Positions 10,661 to 20,826 of a stretch of DNA of 64,000 nt are shown here, piece by piece; positions within the stretch are counted from its first letter, which is position 1; each line of letters opens with the position of its first letter. Position numbers and translations under genes: made by a program. This DNA comes from Apiospora phragmitis (Eukaryota > Ascomycota > Sordariomycetes > Amphisphaeriales > Apiosporaceae): positions 2,790,001 through 2,854,000 of the forward strand of contig JAQQWL010000002.1 of assembly GCA_038363925.1 (NCBI GenBank), written 5' to 3'. The notes beneath the pieces were generated by a model, which was not told the DNA's origin, searched no databases, and saw nothing but the letters and a program-made list of their open reading frames with translations.

Positions 10661-12782
10661 ATGGATCCCTCATCAGCAGTATCGCCCGCGACAAGTTCAG
10701 CGACAAACCGTACCAACCGAGGCGGCCGACCGAAGGAGTGGACGGATCCCCAGGGCTCGCAAGCTCGCACGACTTTACCTATTCACGAGTCTTAAGGTCG
10801 AGCAAATCCTCGAGCTTCTGACAGACGAGGTCTTCACTCCAGGGTTCGTGCTGTCCCTTTTATAGTCATACCCACTCTGGTGTGCAGCGTGACTTACCCT
10901 CTCTTTAGCAAGGAAGCAGCCAGTAAACATCTGAACAAACTACTGGGCAAAGATCCTCGATGGATGCGTCCCAAAGACCTCGATGAGCAACGGGAGCGTA
11001 TTGGGGGCCTCAAGAAAAGCGACCGAGCGAAAATGGCATCGGAGCTACCGTTGCTCCTCAGAGGCACAAAAACAAGTGCAACCTGGGAATACGCTCCATG
11101 ATGACTACTGCCCGCAGGTGAAGACCGAGTCGATTGATGGTGCCACACTTTCGACGTCGTCAGCACATTCAAACGACAAGGTCGAAGAGAAGAGCGAGCA
11201 GCTCGGCTTGTACAACTGGACTGGGTTGGATAGCATGCAAGCTCTCACTTTCAACAACAATACATCCCGCAGCGCCTCGGGCCGATTCTGTTTCAAGAGT
11301 CCCAGCCGCCAAGAGACCTCGCTCACTACCTCTACCAACTTTAGCATCAGCAGCTGTCGGGATGCGTACTATCAAGTGCGAGAGAAACTCGAAACCGTTC
11401 CGAAATTGGGCCGTTCAGATGTCAAGGACATATTCCGTATCATCAAAAGCTACACTCTCTCCGTCGATCCCAACGCCGACAAGTCTCAGTCAAATTCGCC
11501 CATCAATCAACAGCAACAAGCCCGGGAAGGCAGATGGGATCATCCATACACTCTCCCTGGCGATTTCTTGGACGTAATGCCTTTTTTGCAAGGGGGGGTT
11601 TCTGACATTGCCTCATGGTCCGATTCATTTGGAAACACAGCATTCCATCAGTTAGCCGCGGCTCAAGGGTTGGAACTGAAACTTATTGAACTTGTTGAAC
11701 AAGCTTCACACGATCCACGTTATCGCGACGCCTTAGCCGCAACCAACACCGCCGGTCAGACACTACTTCACGTCCTTCACGACCATTGGTTCGACAATGA
11801 AATCGTATCGAATGCGCTTGTCAATGCCCTGAGACATGTACAGTTCGATTTCTACGTGACTGATGTCTATGGTCGTTCGTTTTTCCACATTCTTCGGCAG
11901 CACAATCTGGGCCATGATCGGATACGAAACATAACCCAGCAATTCGACTTGCATACTCTCAACCGACGTGACGCCTTTGGAGTCCGTCCAATGCAGTGGC
12001 GTGCTTCCACAGTGCCTTCGACCCACGAGACAAACCCTCGTTTGACTATACCACCAACGGATGCCAGTCAGGCTAAACTTGGGCACGAAGCTCAATTTCT
12101 CAGGCTGATCAACCAGATCCTCTCAAATAGCAATTCGAACAACAACAAGCATACAGTCGAGGACTCCCAAGGCCGTAACGGACTCCATTGCTTGGCTGAA
12201 GTGAAGCTGGGAGCAGGGGCAGCCCAAGGGCATATATCACCCAACCGATCTATCAAGCGCAAGATCGACACAAATGGCGAGCCTGAGAAAGAGGTATATC
12301 CTCTAAGCAAACGCGGCGAATATCTCGAAACTTTGTTGGCCGCTAACACGGATGTGAACCATTACAACATGAATGGTGATACCGTCCTCATGGCATTCGT
12401 CAAGCATACCCACGACGACAATGAGCACGAAGACCTGAAGTCAATTATAACAAGACTCATTCAGGCTGGCGCGAGATTTGAGGCGCGTAACCGGAATGGC
12501 GAGACCGCTTTGCAGGTTGCGGCAAGACTCGGTCGAAAGTTCATCGTAAAAGTCTTGCTTGAGCACGGCGCCAATATCCACGTCCGGAACCGCGAACACA
12601 TCAGCATCCTCGAAGATCTTGATCGACAAGTGCAATTTACAGAAGATAACCCAGACTTGTACGCGAGACTGGAGGCTACTCGGGTCATGCTGACAGGCCG
12701 GTTTATTAAAACCCGGCCGAGGAGCCGCTCCGAGCAGTCGCCATCTCTTGAACAAGAATGGGGAGTTCGACATGGCCTATGA
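10661..12782 (+). CDS. ankyrin-repeat protein with two frameshifts
   Basis: The probable start is ATG 10661. The N-terminal part GGRPKEW...RKLARLYLFTSLKVEQIL, then HLNKLLGKDPRWMRP, matches a fungal domain I remember in front of ankyrin repeats, but only if one base is skipped in the C4 run at 10748-10751. A 65-base intron (10844-10908, GTTCGT...TTTAG) is followed by a second +1 shift, best placed in the G5 run at 11003-11007. After that the frame is open for about 590 residues to TGA 12782. Degenerate ankyrin repeats start near 11560; the clearest (NGDTVLMAF, NGETALQVAARLG, VLLEHGANIH) lie at about 12360-12590. Ankyrin repeats mediate protein binding; no catalytic domain is visible. Both lesions are one-base gains in homopolymers, so sequence error is as likely as decay. 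Confidence 0.7.
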
Positions 12783-13512
12783 GCTCCCTTTGACTTTTGT
12801 TTGACGTCTTATTTGGGATTGCTTCGGGTGCTCCCGTGGGCAGAAACTCGCTTGGCATGATGTCGCATCTTTAGAGTAGCTTTGGAGGTTTTTCCTGTTT
12901 TGCATTTTTTTTCTTCCTTTTCTTCTTCTTCTTCTTCTTGTAGATACCTGGACTTTCAGTTTTCTTTCTCATGGTTCATATTTCCGAGGATACCCCTGAG
13001 CGTAACAAGACTTCCTGGCGTTGGCGGGGTTGTATATACAAAAGGCGGGGCATGTTACGTGTGGACGATGCTCTTGACTGGCAGACTACCTATCCTATCG
13101 TCTTGAATGCAATATAGCTATCATTCTCAACGTACAAGACACATTAACTGATCCTAATCACTACGAAAACCACTTGCTGTACATCATTACCAAGCTTTGT
13201 GCCGTACGGTTAGGCGTGCCACCTGCAACACTAATGCGGCGTTATCACTTGCCCAATTCCTTGTGAGATACGCTAGGTCCACGGAATCCGACGCAGAGAT
13301 TGGCCAACATAGCTGCAAGCCTCGTCTATTATAGCCATGCAGTGTAGCACAGCATGGAAGCCGGTACTGTCCAGTCGTGCGACCCCGCGTGAGTAATATG
13401 ATATATCTAGAGTATTCACTCACATCTGTTCCCTTATTCAACTATCTTCTTCTGCCTGTTTAATTTCCTGTAGACTGTTCTAAGACCTAGAGTACGTCTA
13501 GAGAGAGAATGG
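12783..13512. other. intergenic, pyrimidine-rich 3' region
   Basis: No gene is supported. A T/C-rich tract (TTC repeats) lies at about 12905-12940, just downstream of the ankyrin gene. The rest likely contains the permease promoter. Confidence 0.4.
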
Positions 13513-15605
13513 ATGGAAAAACCATTGCCCCTCCGGCCACAGGGGGGCATCTTGGTCGCCAGGAGTTGGGCGGAAACGACAGAAAGCAAGACGAGGAAAG
13601 TCGGCACACAGCATGATCAGACGGACATGCACCGTCTCAATAAAGCACAGCAGCTTCGGGTGAGAGAAGACTCGTTACCGTTCCTGTTTTGTTCTTTCAG
13701 AACTTGGAGGGATTCATTCAGATACCCGATCGCTAACTGACGGCCATCGACCGACTCCGGGCTTGGCTTATAGCGTAACTTCCGCTTCGTCTCCATCGTC
13801 GGATATGCCGTCATCGTGGGGAGTTGTTGGGAATTCTCACTCATGCAAGTTAATTCTTCATATAAAGTATTCCTGCTTGGTATAAGGTTTAGAGCAAGGA
13901 GAATGGGTAAAGGGGCACTCAATACTAACTCAACCCCTAGAGTAGCGGGTATCTCAACACTGAATGGCGGGCCCGCTGGTGCCATTTGGATGTTTTTCGT
14001 CACATGCGTCGGCATGATGCTGAGTACGTTGTCAATGGCCGAGATGGCATCCATGTGAGTGTGATTCCAGGGGCTAAGTGTAACACACAAGTTTATTGAC
14101 CACTCGCAACCACTTTTGTCTCATAGGGCTCCTACTTCAGGAGGGCAGTACCACTGGGTATCCGAATTCGCGCCGCAGCGGTATCAGAAATTCCTGAGCT
14201 ACATGGCCGGTATGTTCATCGGGCTCGTTGGTAATACGTATGTGCTATGTGCTACGACTGACTAACGGACTTTTACGTTATTGCTATACAGGCTGGCTCA
14301 GCGCCCTCGGTTGGCAAGCTGGCTTGGTCGTGACCTCGTATACTGCAGCGCAGCAGTTCGGGGCCCTCATCGCCTTGAACGTGCCCTCGTATCGCATCCA
14401 GGGCTGGCACGGCACTCTGCTGTCCATCGCCATCACTGCATTCGCCATCGTCTTCAACACGGCACTAGCGCGCAAGCTGCCGCTATTCGAGATGTTGGTC
14501 GGCGTGCTGAACGTGCTGGGCTTCGTGGCCTTCCTGGCGGTGCTGTGGAGCATGGCGCCCGGTGCTGTGAAGGAGGAAAGTGGGAAGGACGACAGGAAGA
14601 AGAAGGCCTGGACCGAGTTTCAGGACAACGCCGGCTGGGGCGACGTAGGGCTGGCGACCCTCGTGGGCATCCTGGGCCCCTCGGTGACGCTGATAGGAGC
14701 CGACTCGGCCTGCCACCTGTCCGAGGAGGTCCGGGACGCCTCCTGGGTGCTGCCGCGGTCCATGGTGGTGACGGCGGCCATCAACTACACCGTGGGCTTC
14801 GTCATGACTGTGACTGTCATGATGACAGTGGGCGACCACGCCAGTGAGTTTCTCGACTCCCGGACGGGCCAGGTCTACGTCCAGATCCTCTTGGACGTCA
14901 CCCAGAGTCGGGCGGGCACGTCGGTTTTGACCGCACTCATGGCAGTCTTGCTTCTGTTCTGCGCCGTCAATGGCGTCACGACGTCGTCGCGGCAGCTCTT
15001 CGCCTTCGCGAGGGATAACGGGCTGCCGTGCTCCAGATGGCTTGCCACGGTAAGTACTTACCCACACTACTACAATGGCAGACAGAGACACATGAGCACT
15101 CACCCAGTATTGGAATACGGGTTGGGACACTCGCTAATAAGAAAACTATCCAACGATTTATTAGGTCCCTACTGGATGGGACATCCCCGTGAACGCCATC
15201 ATGACGACTCTGATCATCACGGCACTCTTGTCCCTGATCATCATCGGCTCCAGCATCGCCTTCAACGTGATCACCGCCATCGGGCAGGTCGGCCTGTACA
15301 CGTCCTACATCATCACGCTCGGCGCCATCATCACCAGGAGGTTCTCGAGACGGCGGGGCCCGCTGCCGCGGTCTCGCTTCGACCTGGGCCGGGCGGGCTT
15401 GCCGATCAACCTGGGGGCTCTCGCCTTCTTATCCGTCATGTTCCCGTTTCTGTTCTTTCCGTCGGGGCCCAGCCCTTCTCCGGCCGACATGAACTGGTCG
15501 TGTGTTGTCTACAGTATTGTTGTGGTCTTTGCCATGATATACTACTTCTTCAGAGGACGGTACGTTTATAAGGGACCCGTGGAATATGTGCGCAAGGATA
15601 TTTAG
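13513..15605 (+). CDS. APC-family amino acid/choline permease
   Basis: Six exons (13513-13659, 13774-13844, 13941-14054, 14127-14209, 14292-15049, 15165-15605) join in phase to give an intact 537-residue protein. Landmarks are RNFRFVSIVGYAVIVGSCWEF (start of TM1), LNGGPAGAIWMFF, MASMAPTSGGQYHWVSEFAP (the hallmark of fungal GABA/choline permeases), GWLSALGWQAGL, TRQLFAFARD-like TSSRQLFAFARDNGLP, and about 12 hydrophobic segments. It should act at the plasma membrane as a secondary transporter of choline, GABA or amino acids; the substrate cannot be read from the sequence. Intron 2 is a GC-AG intron. The gene is convergent with the sugar transporter, with stop codons 97 bases apart. ATG 13513 is chosen because the overlapping ATG 13509 runs in another frame. 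Confidence 0.92.
13845..13940 (+). other. GC-AG intron in the permease gene
   Basis: The donor is AT|GCAAGT, the canonical GC-AG extended consensus; a CTAAC branch site lies 10-17 bases before the CCCTAG acceptor. Only this pair keeps phase and gives WEFSLIVAGISTLNGG; the nearby GTTAAT donor would break the frame. Confidence 0.85.
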
Positions 15606-15701
15606 AAGCTGTGCTTCATGCGGAGTCTCCTATGGCTACGGGTTGGTTTGGTATTCAAGGGATATTGTGGACTCCAGTCAGCCAGCAGTCAATCCAGGAT
15701 C

Positions 15702-17719
15702 TCAGTCCTGGTGTTCCAATACTCCAGTACCCTTGCTTTCGTGCAAGGCTGCATTTTGGATGTCCCTTTCCTGCATCTCAACGTACTTCAGGGGTCTCCG
15801 GCGGCTGATCGCATTCGCGTCTCGGATTACTATGAGTGATGGGTTTTCACGATAATAAATGTCCAGGTCCTCAAGGGTACGGTCCGCTAGAGCGAGGAGA
15901 ACATGTTAGTGCTGCAGGTGGTCAAGGGGCCTAGACACTTACCGGTCTCGGGGAAGAATAGCCAGAGGACGGGGATGAAGGCGGCATTGAGCACGGTCCA
16001 GACAATGTAGAAGCGCCATCCCAGCGTCTGAAGACCGATCGGCGTCACCTCGACGACGCAGAAGTTGGTGATCCAGTTGGACATGGTCGCCGCCGCCGCG
16101 CCCTTGGTGCGCATGGGTAGGGAGTTGATCTCGGCGGGGTACAGCCAGGGGATGCCCAACATCCCAAGCCAAAGCCCATGCAATAGAGGAAGAAGAAGAC
16201 CACGGAGGCCTTGGCGGCCTCTTGCTGGCCGGCGTAGCCGGGCTTGCCCGAGGAGTGGTAGAGCAGGATGGTTATCATGAGGAAGCAGAAGAACTGGATC
16301 GCCGTCGACACGATAATCATGGGGCGGCGACCGTACCGTTCGACTAGAGGGGCGGCGATGCCAGAGGCTGCCAGGTACGAGACGGAGCTTAACGCGGCGA
16401 TTAGCCGTGCCATGCTGTCCGTTAGGCCGACCGATTCGATGAGCAGAGTGGGCAGATAATAACTGTGCGTTGCGTGTTAGAGATATAAATGAGGATCTTA
16501 TTTCTTGTCATTGGGGAAATATGGTGAACCTACGACATGATATTAATCCCGCCGAATTGTTGCATTGCCTGAGAACCTATTCCAAGCAGTAAACGTCGGA
16601 CAGTCTTGGTACCGCCATCACCACGGCCTCGAAGGAGGTCACGCCAGCGCACGGCGTTCTCGCGCTCGTACTGGACGCTATAGACAATCTCGTCGCGGGC
16701 GGCGATAACGTAAGGGTCGTCGACGCTCTTATTCTCCAGATCCGCTAGGATTGTCGTGGCTTCGTCTGCGCGACCGTGAGCGATCAACCATCGAGGCGAC
16801 TCGGGCAGCCACGGGACCGTGGCGAACAAAACCAGGAGAAATACCGACTGCAGAGCCAGGGGCAGGCGCCAGGCGACGGGCCCGGCCACGGAGGACATGC
16901 CGTAGTTGATCCAGTTCACCAGCATAAAGCCAAAGATATTCATCATCATCTCCAGCACCACAAGCTTCCCGCGCCATTTCGCCTGGGAGGTCTCGGTCTG
17001 CCAGACAGGGGCGGTGGCGGTGTTGATGCCGTTACCAACACTAAGTACGGGCAAGGGCAGTTCTGATAAGCGCGACTCTCCTCAGATTGGAATCTGCAAT
17101 GCAACACGACTTACCCCGAAACCACGCGACCGACAAGCATATGAGGGGCACTGAACGATGTTATCTGCAGTATCGCGCCGACGGACATGACAACAGAACC
17201 TAAGATCACCGACTTCTTCCTTCCTAGTTGCTCACCAACGGATAATGCCACGACGGCTGCGGAATCATAGTTTTGAGTCTGCGTCATTTCACTAGGAAAA
17301 GGAGAGAGAGAGGGAGAACAGGGTTAGAAGGCTCATAATGTACCTCCAACAAAACAGCCTACAGCGTAGATCGGAGTGATGATCGACAAGAGTTCCGTCT
17401 TCCCGCGTCCATACAAGCCGTGCACCGTCAAGTAGTCCTCCGTAATGGCTACTCCGGAGAAGACACCCTGGTCGTAACCGAAGAGACACACTGTATTTAA
17501 GTCAGACTCGGTGTGCATGTGCGATGCCTGCTTAAGTATGCATCTTACTATCAGTTGCGCAGGCGATCTAGGATCCGATGAGGGGTCAGTCACGATCATG
17601 CAAGCAACTTGGGGCAGACTTCCACTTACAGTGATCCAGAAGGTCAGCCATCCTCCACTAAAACCAAACCATCTTGTACTACCTGCCTGTCCACTTGTCC
17701 TCTCACTAAAAACCTTCAT
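15702..17719 (-). CDS. MFS sugar transporter with one frameshift
   Basis: Seven minus-strand exons: 17719-17630, 17567-17549, 17490-17344, 17256-17115, 17040-16534, 16462-15943, 15886-15702. Signatures are LFGYDQGVFSGV (TM1), GEQLGRKKS (loop 2-3), GRVVSGVGNGINTATAPVWQ, PESPRWLIAHGR, QQFGGINIMSYYLP, ERYGRRP, GIPWLYPAEINSLPMRTKGA and PETADRTLEDLD. About 536 residues and 12 membrane segments fit the fungal hexose porter family; the inferred role is proton-coupled sugar uptake at the plasma membrane. The exon sum is 1610 bases, one short of a full frame. The loss is in the run at 16163-16165 (GGC TTG GG_ ATG), after which the frame continues perfectly to the stop. The second exon is only 19 bases long. 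The gene is convergent with the permease. Confidence 0.88.
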
Positions 17720-18444
17720 ATCGTCGTAGGTGTGTTAATTTTTGATTACCTAACCTTTTCTAGCTTCGTTGTTTCATCTATTTTGGATGTTCTCGACGAG
17801 AACCCAGCGGCACTGGTTGTCTCCTAAGAACCTTGCAGCCATATTCATATGCCCACGACATCATCGTCCTCGCTTATCCATCGGCATGCGAACAAAAACA
17901 ATTTAGCCGATGTGCGAGAAAGCATTATCCATCTGGACCATTACACAATGATCTGGTTGGCTGTCGGGTAAAGTCCATTTGCTGACATTTCGCGGTCGAA
18001 CCACAGTGGCTGGCGTCGTACCCTGGCATGACCACTCCCTACTGTCCTACGCTATTCTTCGTGGGGAAATGAGGGAGATATTAGAATGAGCTTGAATAAT
18101 CCCCTAGTTCATAATCGATGTTCATATGTGAGACGCTTATATACTGTAAATGGGACTTCTCGGTCTTTATATTGGAGAAAAGAAATTAGCATTGCCTAGG
18201 TACGTAAGAAAGCCAATATTCAAGTATAAGCTAGGTTAACTATATATATCTCCGTGTATCTATAGCCAAGAGGCGATGAAATTGAACTTGTAATATATAG
18301 TACAGCCCTACTACCCCTGTACTGCCCCTTACTCCTTTTTCAGATAGGCTAGTATTGGCATACCAAATTACCCCCCCTTTCCACCTCTCCCCCCTTTTCC
18401 CCCTTTTCCCCTTTCTCTCTCGAGATATCCTGACTTGAACCTAT
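17720..18444. other. intergenic between transporter and 421-residue gene
   Basis: No gene is supported. It contains the transporter promoter and, at the right end, a homopyrimidine tract immediately 3' of the next minus-strand gene. Confidence 0.4.
18370..18421 (+). repeat. homopyrimidine tract
   Basis: About 50 bases of almost pure C and T on the + strand (blocks of C7, C6, T4, C5), broken by one A. Mirror-like polypyrimidine of this kind can form triplex DNA; it lies in the 3' flank of the gene ending at 18445. Confidence 0.7.
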
Positions 18445-20035
18445 CTAATACAGCCGCCACGCTATTGAAGAGACAATCCACGACTCTGGATCCGCAAGAT
18501 TCCTGCCGTAGGCCTGGCGCAAGATGCGCCGCATGTGATGAACCATGTCAAGATTCAAGGGCGTGATCAGGAACTTGCCCATAACATAGTCCTGGGTCTC
18601 TTGGCTGTTACCGGAGGTCAGCCGGTTCGAGGCCGCCAAGGCCTCGCGCAGCGTGCGGAAGGTGCAGAGGAACAGGGCCGGGAACAGCAAGGGGTGGCTG
18701 CCGTCGAGGATGTCGGGGCGGTCGGGCGGGATCAGGTCCGTCGTGTAGTCGATGTGGTTCATGAGCCAGACGGCAATGGCGACGCAGCTGATCTGCGAGA
18801 ACTTGGGCCGCATGGGGTTGTGGGTCGTCGCCGCCATCTGCCCCAGCGAGTTGTACCGGACGTGCCGGATGTTGGCCGGCGGCACCGCCGGGAGCCCAGC
18901 CCCCTCGTAGGTATAGGGGCGGATGTTAGCCCAGAAGGTCTGGATGTCCGCGAAACGTGCTGCGCTGTTCTGGTCACGCCAAGGGTCGTGAAAATAGATG
19001 AGGTCATTCTGTATGAGAGGTAAGAACACGATTACGCCGGCCGGCTAACCGCGAGGGGGGGCAAGCAAATTGTGAGACATATGAGCATATATATGCTTAG
19101 CTCTATTCGTTCTTATTGTGGGCTCGGCCGAGTTAGAGTGGAACTCACCTCGCGATCCCAGACTGACATGGTGTATACCACATCTTCGGGTGTGAAGTCT
19201 TCATCGTCTTCATCGTCTTCACCGTCTTCCGGTCTTATATGTTCATGTCTATGAATCCAGCACATCAGACGATAATGTTTATAGTTTGGTAGAAAACGCC
19301 ATCGATTGACCGGGCGCGTCACTGAAGGCCAGGGTTCTGAGAGATCCCCTCCAAGCTGGCCACCTGTTGCACCGTATCTCAGTACGGTTCGACGCCTAAG
19401 ATCCGTCCAATCGAAATTGGCCGGCGGGTTGTGAGGAACCAAAATAGTCGAGTTCAAGCCTCTGTAGTGAAAGAAGGCCCACTGTTACAAAAATACAAGG
19501 TAAGCAAAGACCTCTGAGCTGGCGAGCCTGCTACGGAGACTGAACAGAATACCCAGGGATGTCATGTGTTACAGGGATGGAACGCGGAGATCACTCACAG
19601 GCTGACACTCGCGGCTTCGAGCGTGGAGGTTGTAGGCATTGAGGGCTTCTGAAATGGTGCTTTCCTTGAAGTAAAAGTTCGCAGGCGGACCAAAGATGGA
19701 CGCAGGTAGCAAACTAAGGGTCTCAAGGAAGCTCTCCATCCTTCTGCACTGGGCGTGGTTGAGATTGACTTTCCTGGTATTTCCTTGGCGGACTTCCAGC
19801 TCGGCGAATGGCAGCGGGGCATCCTGCAACACGATGAATATAAGTAAGGAGGCGTAGCAAATACGCAGCACTCCAAGGGGGCCCGACTTACCCAATAGGG
19901 GACGAGCGCGGGGCCAAGGGGGACTCCATCCCAGACCGGCAAAGGGTAGGTTTGTTGCGTTAGGTGGGGTGGTATAAACAGCTGCTCATTTCCAACTGGT
20001 AGGAAAGGGGGGTCTATATTATTTGGGTTAGCCAT
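18445..20035 (-). CDS. conserved-looking fungal protein, function unknown
   Basis: Four exons (20035-19892, 19823-19599, 19481-19149, 19008-18445) all join in phase 0 and give an intact 421-residue protein from ATG 20035. All three introns have strong donors (GTAAGT, GTGAGT, GTGAGT) and CAG acceptors. The protein has no clear signal peptide and no obvious membrane helix. It contains an acidic run (EDGEDDEDDEDF) near residues 205-225 and a Trp/Tyr-rich C-terminal half (DLIYFHDPWRDQN, AIAVWLMNHIDYTTDLIPPDRPD). I recognise no named domain. The intact splice structure argues for a real, expressed gene. Confidence 0.75.
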
Positions 20036-20253
20036 AGCGACACTCAAGGAATGGTAATCCAAGCATGAGCATAGGTACAAGAGGTATATGACAGAAAACA
20101 AGGAGCGTATGAGTAAGACATTCAAACATACACAGACTTTATATACCTTATAATATATCGCACAATGAAGACCGAGTTTCCGCAAGCAGCCCATAACAAA
20201 GCCTTACAGTTGCCGGCCTGTCCCAACCAGCTTGTCATGAACAAAAGGGACCT

Positions 20254-20826
20254 TTATATGGCAGCATGATAATACTCCATATTGTCGTTGTCTTCTCCAA
20301 CGACAGTAATTGACGCCTGTCCCGTCGGCACAATATAGGTGCTATCCGTATTGCCTGCCCACTTGATGCAATCCGGTGTGTCGAAATCCTCGCAGCCATA
20401 GATGTAACTCTGTAACTTCTTATCATTTAGAGACTTGTGTTGTAAATGCAATAAGATCTAGGGAACTGTAGCCACATATGCTCTGGCATAAATGATATTG
20501 ACTGAGAGGTGGTGCTGGCTCTGTGTTGTGAAGTCATCATCAGCTGGTTGCCCCTTCCCTGGAGGCAACTGTAGAAGTCGGGCGTGGGTGTGAGAAGAGA
20601 AAAGAGACTGACATTGATACATGACGAGGCCCCCTCGCCGAAGTATACTTCCATCATCTCTACTGGATTCGTTGACGGTCAGGCCTTGGAGTTTGGGAGC
20701 TTCTCAACCAATGCGGCTATGACTGTTGCCATGCGCTCGCGGGACTGCAGCTCAGTCATCTGCGCGTGGAACGCCAGCGAGGGGGCGCAGGTGATGATCG
20801 TGGGGGCTGCTGCTGCGCGGGTCTAA
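20254..20826 (-). pseudogene. possible decayed small secreted protein
   Basis: On the minus strand several coding-like pieces follow each other: AAAAPTIITCAPSLAFHAQ ... LVEKLPNSKA (about 20826-20690), an in-frame TGA, then VEMMEVYFGEGASSCIN before a GTCAGT donor-like site. After acceptor-like sites comes a 3' piece with YGCEDFDTPDCIKWAGN ending at 20254-20256. Spaced cysteines and small size resemble fungal secreted proteins, but the start is missing and the frame is broken, so this is a weak call. I recognise no family. Confidence 0.22.
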
